A stretch of 64,000 nucleotides of DNA from Mitsuokella multacida DSM 20544 (GTDB lineage: Bacteria; Bacillota; Negativicutes; Selenomonadales; Selenomonadaceae), in contig NZ_GG697141.2 of NCBI RefSeq assembly GCF_000155955.1, positions 444,855 to 508,854 of the forward strand, given 5' to 3'. The notes under the pieces were generated by a model. It was given only the letters and a program-made list of their open reading frames with translations, did not search any database and was not told where the DNA came from. Position numbers and translations under genes: made by a program. Shown here piece after piece: positions 1-7,500 of this stretch; the first letter of the stretch is position 1, and every line of letters starts with the position of its first letter.

Positions 1-388
1 AACTGTCGCGCACGACGACGATGACGGAGTTGTTGACCGTGTAGCCCGTGACCTCATTGCGATGGTCTTTTTCCGTGCTGTAGTTCGGATAGAAGGAGTA
101 GTTGCGCGTCTGGATGTCCTTGTCCTCGATGCCGAGACTCCGGACGGCGCTCTGGATCTGGTTCGAGACCCAGGCGTTATCGTTCTGCGCCTTGGCCGCA
201 TCCTCGCCCTGCGTCGTCACGCCGATTGTGACGGTCGCCATGTCCGGCGTCGCCGTGCCCGTGCCCTGGCCGTCGACGGAGAGCGTCGGGCGCGGCGCTT
301 CCTGCTGCTGCGGTGCGGCAAACGCTGCGCTGCAGCTCAGCATGAGCAGGGCGCAGATGAGCGCGAGGATGTGTCTTGTCTTTGTCAT
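1..388 (-). CDS. SIMPL-domain (DUF541) exported protein, copy A, partial
   Basis: This is the N-terminal half of a second copy of the SIMPL-domain gene at 662-1384; the rest lies beyond the left window edge. The ATG at 388 follows a GGAGG site, and a signal peptide (MTKTRHILALICALLM, ending near AFAA) is visible. Over positions 4-388 it differs from copy B at only 224 and 227, both synonymous changes. The match to copy B stops at the first three bases of the window, so the distal part may have diverged, or the edge may be a contig end. SIMPL proteins (YggE/BP26 type) are exported and of unclear function. Whether this copy is intact cannot be judged here. Confidence 0.8.
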   Translation of the reverse strand, partial: MTKTRHILALICALLMLSCSAAFAAPQQQEAPRPTLSVDGQGTGTATPDMATVTIGVTTQGEDAAKAQNDNAWVSNQIQSAVRSLGIEDKDIQTRNYSFYPNYSTEKDHRNEVTGYTVNNSVIVVVRDS

Positions 389-481
389 GGTAAAACCTCC
401 AATCATTTGGTACAGATGGCTTTATTCTAACATACTTTCGGCTATGGCGCATGAAAATTCGCAGGATGTCCATGAATTGCG
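4..481. repeat. Direct repeat, copy A of a 996-bp tandem duplication
   Basis: Positions 4-481 match 1000-1477 with a constant offset of 996 bp and two mismatches (224/1220 and 227/1223). The repeated stretch holds the SIMPL promoter region and the first part of the gene. At the right end the copies part at 482 versus 1478. The layout is that of a tandem duplication whose unit is 482-1477. Confidence 0.95.
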
Positions 482-615
482 GACATGAGGTACTGCGAAC
501 CGACGTGGATGGCGATGACGCCCATCATCGCGATGCCGCGGATGTATTCGATGGCAGGCAGGCGGGGCTTCCGCTTTTTCACGGGAGCTGCTGCCGGGGA
601 TTCTTGCTCAGTCAA
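442..615 (-). pseudogene. 5' stub of an acyltransferase-3 (OafA/YrhL-type) gene
   Basis: Reading leftward from a TTG at 615, with an AAGGAG site 8 nt upstream, the frame encodes MTEQESPAAAPVKK, then a basic stretch, then IEYIRGIAMMGVIAIHVGS. That last stretch is the typical start of the first membrane segment of acyltransferase-3 family proteins. After about 45 codons the sequence runs into the duplicated SIMPL promoter region at 481 and reads 12 unrelated codons to a TAG at 442. The fragment therefore looks like the beginning of the gene that follows SIMPL, copied and cut off by the tandem duplication. A full-length version is expected to the left of the window. The family call rests on this short N-terminus only. 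Confidence 0.7.
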
Positions 616-661
616 AAGAAAAACTCCTTACTTCTTGTGTTGCTGGCTCCTGTCAGCTGCT

Positions 662-1384
662 TCAGTCGCTGAGGATAAAGTCGACGTGGACGTTGGCGGT
701 CAGGGAAAGGCTGCCCGGGGCAATCGGCGTGGCGGCGTCCTTCGCAGCGGCCATGAGCATGTTGCCTCCGAAGCGGCGCGTCTCGATGTAGCCCGTGCTC
801 TCGCTGACGCTCTGGATGCCGACGATGCGCTTGCCGAGGCCTTTGGCGATGATGTCAGCCTTGTCGCGGGCGTCCTGGACGGCGTTCAGGAGGGCGACCT
901 TGCGGACGGCCTTCGTGTCGCTTGCCGAGAAGTCGAGCGAGTTGATCTCGTTAGCACCATTATTGAGTGCGGCGTCGATGACCTTGCCCGTCAGCTTGAT
1001 GTCGCGCACGACGACGATGACGGAGTTGTTGACCGTGTAGCCCGTGACCTCATTGCGATGGTCTTTTTCCGTGCTGTAGTTCGGATAGAAGGAGTAGTTG
1101 CGCGTCTGGATGTCCTTGTCCTCGATGCCGAGACTCCGGACGGCGCTCTGGATCTGGTTCGAGACCCAGGCGTTATCGTTCTGCGCCTTGGCCGCATCCT
1201 CGCCCTGCGTCGTCACGCCAATCGTGACGGTCGCCATGTCCGGCGTCGCCGTGCCCGTGCCCTGGCCGTCGACGGAGAGCGTCGGGCGCGGCGCTTCCTG
1301 CTGCTGCGGTGCGGCAAACGCTGCGCTGCAGCTCAGCATGAGCAGGGCGCAGATGAGCGCGAGGATGTGTCTTGTCTTTGTCAT
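662..1384 (-). CDS. SIMPL-domain (DUF541) exported protein, copy B
   Basis: A complete 240-residue protein starting at the ATG at 1384, which has a GGAGG site 7 nt upstream; an in-frame ATG at 1402 overlaps that site and is less likely. It has a signal peptide (residues 1 to about 24) and then the SIMPL domain typical of YggE/BP26-type proteins (LSVDGQGTGTATPDMATVTI onward). Members are periplasmic or envelope proteins, sometimes linked to stress tolerance, without a settled biochemical role. It lies directly upstream of the acyltransferase stub, so the two were probably one transcription unit before the duplication. Confidence 0.88.
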   Translation of the reverse strand: MTKTRHILALICALLMLSCSAAFAAPQQQEAPRPTLSVDGQGTGTATPDMATVTIGVTTQGEDAAKAQNDNAWVSNQIQSAVRSLGIEDKDIQTRNYSFYPNYSTEKDHRNEVTGYTVNNSVIVVVRDIKLTGKVIDAALNNGANEINSLDFSASDTKAVRKVALLNAVQDARDKADIIAKGLGKRIVGIQSVSESTGYIETRRFGGNMLMAAAKDAATPIAPGSLSLTANVHVDFILSD

Positions 1385-1477
1385 GGTAAAACCTCCAATC
1401 ATTTGGTACAGATGGCTTTATTCTAACATACTTTCGGCTATGGCGCATGAAAATTCGCAGGATGTCCATGAATTGCG
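1000..1477. repeat. Direct repeat, copy B of a 996-bp tandem duplication
   Basis: Partner of positions 4-481. It covers the 5' part of SIMPL copy B and the upstream region. Only two synonymous differences over 478 bp point to a recent event or to ongoing gene conversion. Confidence 0.95.
1420..1425 (-). promoter_or_regulatory. Extended -10 element upstream of SIMPL copy B
   Basis: On the minus strand the sequence reads TGTTAGAAT, an extended -10 (TG-N-TAGAAT), about 35 nt before the start codon. I see no good -35 hexamer. The same element is duplicated upstream of copy A at 424-429. Confidence 0.45.
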
Positions 1478-1656
1478 TACAGTCCGGTGAGGAATTTTTT
1501 CTGGATTTTCGCGCAGGATAGCAGGATTCTGGCAGTATGGGGGAGAATTATAGAAGCAAAACGTAAGCACATGAGCATGAGCGCATCGATGCATGTGATG
1601 TGTATAATGTATATAATGTATTTGGAATGAGAGATTCAGATAGGAGATGCTTTATC

Positions 1657-2037
1657 ATGATGGCGTTGAATTTCCAGGCAGCCAAGCACAAGAAGATGAT
1701 CATGGAGCGCACGAAGAACTGCACCGTGCGCCTCGGCGATGTCAGCAAGCTCTATCCGGAGGGCTCGATCGTCTGGATCACCTCGGGCAAGAAGGGCGAG
1801 CCGAAGCATCGCATCTACACGGCTTACCTCGACAAGGTCCGCGTCAAGACGATGGGCACGCTGACGAGCGCCGACCTCGGCCACCAGAACCCCGAGATCA
1901 ATTCGCGCGAGGAGCTCATCGCCGACTTCGAGCGCATCTACAAGCGCCGCATCCTCATGGAGGATACGGTGACGGTCATCTATTTCAGTGAGGTCCACAA
2001 TGACCTCAACGACGAGAAGGACGACTCGGCGGAGTGA
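1657..2037 (+). CDS. ASCH-domain protein (PUA-like fold)
   Basis: A 126-residue protein. The start is set by a TAGGAG site at 1641-1646 before two adjacent ATGs (1657 and 1660); a longer in-frame extension upstream lacks a ribosome site. The sequence fits the ASCH domain: a TVRLGD segment, a strand with IVWITSGKKG, a central DKVRVKTMGTLTSADL, and a C-terminal DTVTVIYF. ASCH domains share the PUA-like fold and are thought to bind RNA or act on nucleosides. The C-terminal tail is acidic (NDEKDDSAE). It is followed by a terminator and stands alone. The substrate is unknown. Confidence 0.65.
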   Translation: MMALNFQAAKHKKMIMERTKNCTVRLGDVSKLYPEGSIVWITSGKKGEPKHRIYTAYLDKVRVKTMGTLTSADLGHQNPEINSREELIADFERIYKRRILMEDTVTVIYFSEVHNDLNDEKDDSAE

Positions 2038-2040
2038 TGG

Positions 2041-2085
2041 AAAAGCGGTCTGGGCGGGGGATTTTCCTCCGCTCGGGCTTTTTTT
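2041..2085 (+). terminator. Rho-independent terminator after the ASCH gene
   Basis: An outer AAAAGC/GCTTTT pairing and an inner stem, GCGGGGGA (2054-2061) with TCCTCCGC (2065-2072), run into a T tract at 2079-2085. Confidence 0.7.
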
Positions 2086-2106
2086 GAAAAAGATGGCGAA
2101 AAGGTG

Positions 2107-2135
2107 TTGACAAGATGCCGCATCGTCCGTATAAT
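2107..2135 (+). promoter_or_regulatory. Consensus sigma-70 promoter of the tRNA cluster
   Basis: TTGACA at 2107-2112 and TATAAT at 2130-2135 with a 17-nt spacer: a perfect consensus 40 nt before the first tRNA, as expected for a strongly expressed stable-RNA operon. Confidence 0.9.
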
Positions 2136-2174
2136 AATACATGTCGCTGAAACACAGCGGCACAAAAGAAGAAC

Positions 2175-2251
2175 GGCCCGGTAGTTTAGTTGGTTAGAAT
2201 GCCGCCCTGTCACGGCGGAGGTCATGGGTTCAAGTCCCATTCGGGTCGCCA
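2175..2251 (+). tRNA. tRNA-Asp (GTC)
   Basis: The 77-nt sequence folds as a cloverleaf: acceptor GGCCCGG with TCGGGTC (two G-U pairs), D arm with TTGGTTAGA, anticodon loop CTGTCAC giving GTC, T loop GGTTCAAGTCC, and an encoded CCA. First of five tRNAs in one unit. Confidence 0.95.
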
Positions 2252-2256
2252 TTCAT

Positions 2257-2331
2257 GCGGAAATAGCTCAGTGGTAGAGCACCACCTTGCCAAGGTGGGG
2301 GTCGCGAGTTCGAGCCTCGTTTTCCGCTCCA
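2257..2331 (+). tRNA. tRNA-Gly (GCC), first copy
   Basis: Starts GCGGAAATAGCTCAG, has anticodon GCC in loop TTGCCAA, T loop GAGTTCGAGCC and an encoded CCA. It is identical to the copy at 2425-2499. Confidence 0.95.
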
Positions 2332-2338
2332 TTTTATC

Positions 2339-2412
2339 GGCGACATAGCCAAGTGGTAAGGCCGAGGTCTGCAAAACCTTTATCCCCAGTTCGATTCTGG
2401 GTGTCGCCTCCA
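2339..2412 (+). tRNA. tRNA-Cys (GCA), first copy
   Basis: Starts GGCGACATAGCCAAG, has anticodon GCA in loop TCTGCAAA, T loop AGTTCGATTCT and an encoded CCA. The acceptor GGCGACA pairs with TGTCGCC. Confidence 0.95.
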
Positions 2413-2424
2413 ATTTCATATCAT

Positions 2425-2499
2425 GCGGAAATAGCTCAGTGGTAGAGCACCACCTTGCCAAGGTGGGGGTCGCGAGTTCGAGCCTCGTTTTCCGCTCCA
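2425..2499 (+). tRNA. tRNA-Gly (GCC), second copy
   Basis: Base-for-base identical to the tRNA-Gly at 2257-2331, including the encoded CCA. Confidence 0.95.
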
Positions 2500-2508
2500 T
2501 TTTATTTT

Positions 2509-2582
2509 GGCGACATAGCCAAGTGGTAAGGCCGAGGTCTGCAAAACCTTTATCCCCAGTTCGATTCTGGGTGTCGCCTCCA
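2509..2582 (+). tRNA. tRNA-Cys (GCA), second copy
   Basis: Base-for-base identical to the tRNA-Cys at 2339-2412. Last gene of the cluster; a terminator follows within 15 nt. Confidence 0.95.
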
Positions 2583-2594
2583 AGATGAAATGCA

Positions 2595-2622
2595 GCCTGG
2601 AAGGTTTCCTTCCGGGCTTTTT
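2595..2622 (+). terminator. Terminator of the tRNA operon
   Basis: A 10-bp stem, GCCTGGAAGG with CCTTCCGGGC (one T-G pair, 3-nt loop), is followed by TTTTT. Confidence 0.9.
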
Positions 2623-2671
2623 ATTTTGTTTAAGATATGTTATAGGTAAATCAGGATAGGAGTGTCGACTC

Positions 2672-3589
2672 ATGGCCAATGAACCGTCCCGCATCACGGA
2701 CAATCTGCTGAATATCTTCAATTATTCCTTCGTGGAGACTGTGCCCTATGAGTTCTTCAAGCCGCGGCCGGAGCGCGACATCGCTGTCAAGCTTGTGGAC
2801 AAGGAGTACCACTGCGCGGGCTGCGGCAAGGTGACGCATGTCGTCTATCAGGAGCGCCCGTTGACGTATTTCTCAAAGGGCAAGCTCCGTGAGCAGCAGG
2901 CCATCTACGAGAAGCTCGGCAAGCGCTTCCCGACGCAGGAGGAGATTGACGGGGGACAGCCGTTCACGAATGAGGCCATCGGCTACTGCCGCGACTGCGC
3001 AGCAAAAGACATCCTGCAGGACAAAGCGGCCGGCCAGCGCGTCTGCAACCTCGCACTGCAGCTTCACGGCGAGGATGAGCTCGTCGTCGCGAAGGCGCGC
3101 GCTGTGATGGAGGGCGCGCTCAAGAAGTGGCTCGCGGGCATCGAGAGCGCTGATGCGTTCCTGCAGTACGGCCTCGGCGACTTCAATGCCGTCCGCGACC
3201 TCATCTGTTCCGTCATGCTGCAGGATACGGCTGAAGAAGAAGCTGTTCTTGCGGCCTATACGGAGAAAGTCGCTGCCATCAAGGAAGAGATCGGCAAATT
3301 GCTCGAGTCCCTGCCCGACACATGGCAGGCGTATGCCGCGCGCTCGACGGGCGTCTACGAGTCGATGAACGACAAGATGTACCACGAGTACACGGTCATC
3401 TTCCCGAAGCCGGGCGTGATCCCGGAAGACTACTACATCTACCGCAGCATCGAGAAGAGCCGCGTGCAGATGTTCCTCGAGCAGCCGCGCATCGAATCGC
3501 TCGAGGAACTCCTGATGGAAGTCGGCTTCCACGGCGAGTGGATCGACCTCGTGAACCAGCGCCTGCAGGAGCTGGTCGCGCAGGCATGA
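2672..3589 (+). CDS. Uncharacterised protein with a CxxC...CxxC zinc-ribbon-like pattern
   Basis: A 305-residue protein I do not recognise. The ATG at 2672 follows ATAGGAG (2656-2662). Two CxxC pairs, C48/C51 (CAGC) and C106/C109 (CRDC), are about 55 residues apart and could hold one metal ion. The remainder is mostly helical and charged, with an aromatic-rich stretch (YHEYTVIF, EDYYIYRSIEK) near the C-terminus. No signal peptide or membrane segment is seen. It precedes a LysR gene by 44 nt and may share its transcript. Family unknown; probably lineage-restricted. Confidence 0.75.
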   Translation: MANEPSRITDNLLNIFNYSFVETVPYEFFKPRPERDIAVKLVDKEYHCAGCGKVTHVVYQERPLTYFSKGKLREQQAIYEKLGKRFPTQEEIDGGQPFTNEAIGYCRDCAAKDILQDKAAGQRVCNLALQLHGEDELVVAKARAVMEGALKKWLAGIESADAFLQYGLGDFNAVRDLICSVMLQDTAEEEAVLAAYTEKVAAIKEEIGKLLESLPDTWQAYAARSTGVYESMNDKMYHEYTVIFPKPGVIPEDYYIYRSIEKSRVQMFLEQPRIESLEELLMEVGFHGEWIDLVNQRLQELVAQA

Positions 3590-3633
3590 GAAAGACGATA
3601 TGAGTGGCCGCCTGCACAGATGGGGGAGATACG

Positions 3634-4548
3634 ATGGAATTTCGTCAATTAGAATATTTTTGCACGATCAGTGAGCTGGAGAACTTCACGCGCACGGCGA
3701 AAGTCCTGCACGTCTCGCAGCCGTCGGTCACGAAGGCCATCAAGGCGCTTGAGGCGGAGCTCGGTCTCACGCTGATCGACCGGAGCCAGAAGCATGTCAC
3801 CTTGACGGAGGCGGGCCGCGCCTTCCTGATCCATGCGCGGCGCATCATGCAGGATGCGGAGCTCGCCAAGCAGGATATGATGCGCTTCTGCGTCGGCAGT
3901 GCCGGCACGATCCACTTTGGCGTGCCGCCGATGTTCGAGGCTTATCTCTTCCCGACGTTCTTCAAGGAGTTCCGCGAGAAGTTCCCGACGACGCTTCTTG
4001 ATGTGCAGGAGTTCGGCGACTCGGACGAGGTGCGTGAGCGCGTCGAGATTGGTGACCTCGACTTCGGTGTGATCTTCGGCAGCCCGGAGACGACCTTCCC
4101 GCATGAGTTCGTCATCATGCACGATGCGATGAGCCTCTGCCTGCCAGAAGGCCATCCGCTCTCAGTGAAGAAAGAGGTCGCCTTTGAGAGCCTCAGGCGC
4201 GAGCGCTTCATCCTGCAGCAGCCGCGCACGTATCAGTACCGGGCCATCTTCGCGCGCTGCATCGAGGCGGGCTTCACCCCGGACGTCATGTTGACGACGT
4301 CGCAGCTCAAGACAATCAAGCAGCTTGTAGCCAACGGCACGGGCATCTCCATCCTGCCGGACTTCGTGCTCCGGGAGGAGAAGTCCTTTGTCAGGCGGCC
4401 GCTCGCGCCGCGCCTCATGTCGCGCACGGCGCTCTACTGGAGTGCGCACAAGGTATTTTCTCCACTCGACCGGGATTTCCTGACATTCATGAAGCAGTAT
4501 GTAGCGGCGGGCAAGTTCCAGGCTCCGGCCGCAGACGGGCAGGTGTGA
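3634..4548 (+). CDS. LysR-family transcriptional regulator
   Basis: A 304-residue LysR protein. The ATG at 3634 follows GGGGGAG; an upstream ATG at 3604 has no such site. Residues 1-60 are the winged helix-turn-helix (MEFRQLEYFCTISELENFTR, VSQPSVTKAIKALE), and the rest is the effector-binding domain with the opening GTIHFGVPPMFEAYLFP. That segment closely resembles the LysR protein at 14658-15566, so the two look like paralogues. It ends 3 nt before smc and is probably cotranscribed with it, an odd place for such a regulator. No divergent target gene is present, so its regulon cannot be inferred from context. Confidence 0.9.
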   Translation: MEFRQLEYFCTISELENFTRTAKVLHVSQPSVTKAIKALEAELGLTLIDRSQKHVTLTEAGRAFLIHARRIMQDAELAKQDMMRFCVGSAGTIHFGVPPMFEAYLFPTFFKEFREKFPTTLLDVQEFGDSDEVRERVEIGDLDFGVIFGSPETTFPHEFVIMHDAMSLCLPEGHPLSVKKEVAFESLRRERFILQQPRTYQYRAIFARCIEAGFTPDVMLTTSQLKTIKQLVANGTGISILPDFVLREEKSFVRRPLAPRLMSRTALYWSAHKVFSPLDRDFLTFMKQYVAAGKFQAPAADGQV

Positions 4549-4551
4549 CGA

Positions 4552-7500
4552 TTGCAGTTAAAACGCCTTGAGGCATATGGATTCAAGTCCTTTGCCGACA
4601 AGATTACCATTGAATTCGACCACGGCATCACGGCGATTGTCGGCCCGAACGGCAGTGGCAAGAGCAATATCACGGATGCTGTGCGCTGGGTGCTCGGCGA
4701 GCAGAACATCCGCAACCTGCGCGGCACGCGCTCGGAGGACATTATCTTTGCGGGGTCGGCGCAGCGGCGGCCGCTGAACATCGCGGAGGTCTCCCTGATC
4801 TTCGACAACGACGGCACGCTGCCCGTGGACTTCCGCGAGGTGGCGGTGACGCGCCGGCTCTACCGCAGCGGGGAGAGCGAGTACTTCATCAACCGCTCCC
4901 GCTGCCGCCTCAAGGATATCTACCAGCTCTTTGCCGACACGGGCATCGGCCACGACGGCATGAGCATCATCGGCCAGAACCGCATGGAGGACATCCTCAA
5001 CAGCCGTCCGGAGGACCGCCGCGCCTTCTTCGAGGAGACGGCGGGCATCACGAAGTTTCGCGATCGCAAGCGCGAGACGGTGAAGAAGCTCACGGACACA
5101 GAGGCCAACCTGCTGCGCGTGCAGGACATCATGCAGGAGATCGAGACGCAGCTCGAGCCGCTCGCGCGCCATGCGGAGAAGACGCGCCAGTACAATGCAT
5201 TGCATGAGGAGTACCAGAAGTGCAAGCTGACGAAGTTCGCGCGCAGTGCCCGCCGCGAGGCGGACCGCAAGGCGGCCAATGAGGAGAAGCTCCAGAAGGT
5301 CCGCGACGAGTCGCTCGGCTTCGAGACGGCCGTGGGGCGGGCCGCAGCGGAGCGCGAGGCGATGCAGAAGGAGATTCTCGAGCTTGAGCAGTGCATGAAG
5401 ACGGGCGCCGAGGCCAATGAGTCCTTGCGCCAGAAACTCGAGGCGGCCAACCGCGAGATCGCGGCGCTCGAGGAGCGCCAGGGGCAGAGCGGTGCGGAAA
5501 AGGTGCGCATCGAGGCGCGGCGCGCCGAGCTGCAGGAAGCGCTCGTGCAGTCGGTCCGCGAGATCGGCAGGCTCTCGGGAGAGGCCGCGGAGAAGAAGCG
5601 GAAGCTCACCGAAGCCGATGCGCATGCCGAGGGCCAGCAGGAGCGCGCCGCAAAAATTGCCGCCATCGTGGCGGAGCGCAAGAAGGCGGCGGAAACGCTC
5701 GGCAAGCAGCGCGAGACAAAACAGGAAGAGCTCGCAGCGGCCAAGCAGGCGCTCGCCGTCCTCGACCGCGACATCGAGGCGGGCAGCGAGGGACGCGCGG
5801 AGCGCCAGGCTGCCATCGCGGCGGCAAAGGCCAAGCAGTCGTCACTTGAAAAGCAGCAACAGGAACTGACCGCCTCGCTTGCCGAGAAAGAGGTGGCACT
5901 CCAGCAGGCCGTCAAGGCCCAGCAGCAGGCGCGCCATGCCCAGCAGAGTGCCCAGCAGGAAAAAGCGGCGCTGCGCGAGCAGCAGGAGAAACTCGCGCAG
6001 CGCGCGGCCGGCCTGCAGGAGAAGATTGACTTCCTGCAGCACATGCAGGAGGAGTACGAGGGCTTCGGCAAGGCGCCGAAGGCTGTGCTGCAGAGCAAAG
6101 AGCCATGGCATGATGGCGTCGCCGGCGCCATCGCGGAGCTCCTGACAATCCCAGCAGCTTACATGACGGCCATCGAGATTGCTCTCGGCGGCAACCAGCA
6201 GAACATCGTGACGGAGGACACGGAGACGGCCAAGGAGGCCATCGCCTACCTCAAGCGCAAGCACCTCGGCCGCGTGACCTTCCTGCCGCTCTCGACGCTC
6301 TCTGTGCAGTACCCGAAGGACCGGGAGAAGGAGGCGGAGCGCGGCGAGGGCGCGATTGGCTGGGCCAACGAGCTCGTGGAGGTCGAGGAAAAGTACCGCA
6401 AGGCGGCCGACTTCCTGCTCGCGCGCATCCTCGTCGTCGACACGCTCGACCATGCGCTCGCCCTCGCCAAGAAGCAGGATTACCGCCTGCGCATCGTGAC
6501 GCTCTCGGGCGAATTCCTCGCGCCGGGCGGCTCGCTCTCAGGCGGCGGCCGTGCACGTCGCGAGGCGAGCTTCCTCAACCGCAGCGGCGAGATCGAGTCC
6601 CTGCACGAGAAGCAGGCAGACGCTCGCGAGAAGCTCAAGGAAAAGCAGGCAGAGGTACAGCAGGCAGCGGAGGCAGCAGCCGAGGCGGAGCGCCGCCAGT
6701 CGGAGGCGCTCGCGCTCGTGCAGCAGCAGAGCGTCGCGCGCGCCGAAGCGCGCGTGAGCCTCGAGCGCCTGAAGGAGAGCCTCGCGGCGCAGGTACAGAC
6801 CGTGCAGGAACTCTTCGCAGCCGATGCCAAGCGCCAGGCGACGTTTGCCGAGAACCAGAACAAGCGCGTCCTGCAGGCGCGCTCCGTCAAGCTGCTTGCG
6901 GAGGCCGTCGAAGCGGCTAAGAAGCAGGCGGAGGAGAGCCTCTTAGACCTCGAGGATGTCGAGCAGGACGCGGCGGCGCTCGGCAAGTGCATGCAGGAAG
7001 AAGCCCTGCAGCGCACGGTGCTCGAACAGGAATGGAAGCGCAGCGCCGAGCAGATGGCGCTCTACCGCCAGGAGAAGCAGCGCGGCGAGCAGTCGCTCGC
7101 GGAGCTCGAGCAGGAGGAAAAGCAGCTCGCAACGCGCACGGCAGAGAGCGCAGCGCGCCTGCAGGAACTCGAGCGCAGCTCGCAGGGGTGGCAGGATTCC
7201 TTTGATGCCGCGCAGAAGAAGCAGCGCGACCTCTACGGCCTGCGCATGGAGAAGATGGCCGCCGGCCAGGAGCTCGAGGCGAAGGGCCGCGAGCTCTCGC
7301 GCAAACTCAGCCGCAAGCAGGAGGAGGCACACCAGCTCGAGATCCTCGCCGCTAAGATCCAGATGACCCTGCAGGACAGCCAGCAGTCCATCCTGCACGA
7401 GTTCGGCCTGACGCCGGAGCGCGCGCTTGAAGAAGCATTAGACCTCGAGCCGCAGGAACTGCGCAGCCGCATGCAGTCCCTCAAACGTCAGATGGATGCC

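Larger units (their letters stand above)
2257..2582 (+). repeat. Tandemly doubled tRNA-Gly/tRNA-Cys pair
   Basis: The unit Gly-Cys at 2257-2412 is repeated at 2425-2582. Both tRNA genes are identical between units; the spacers inside the pair differ slightly (7 versus 9 nt of T-rich sequence). Confidence 0.95.
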
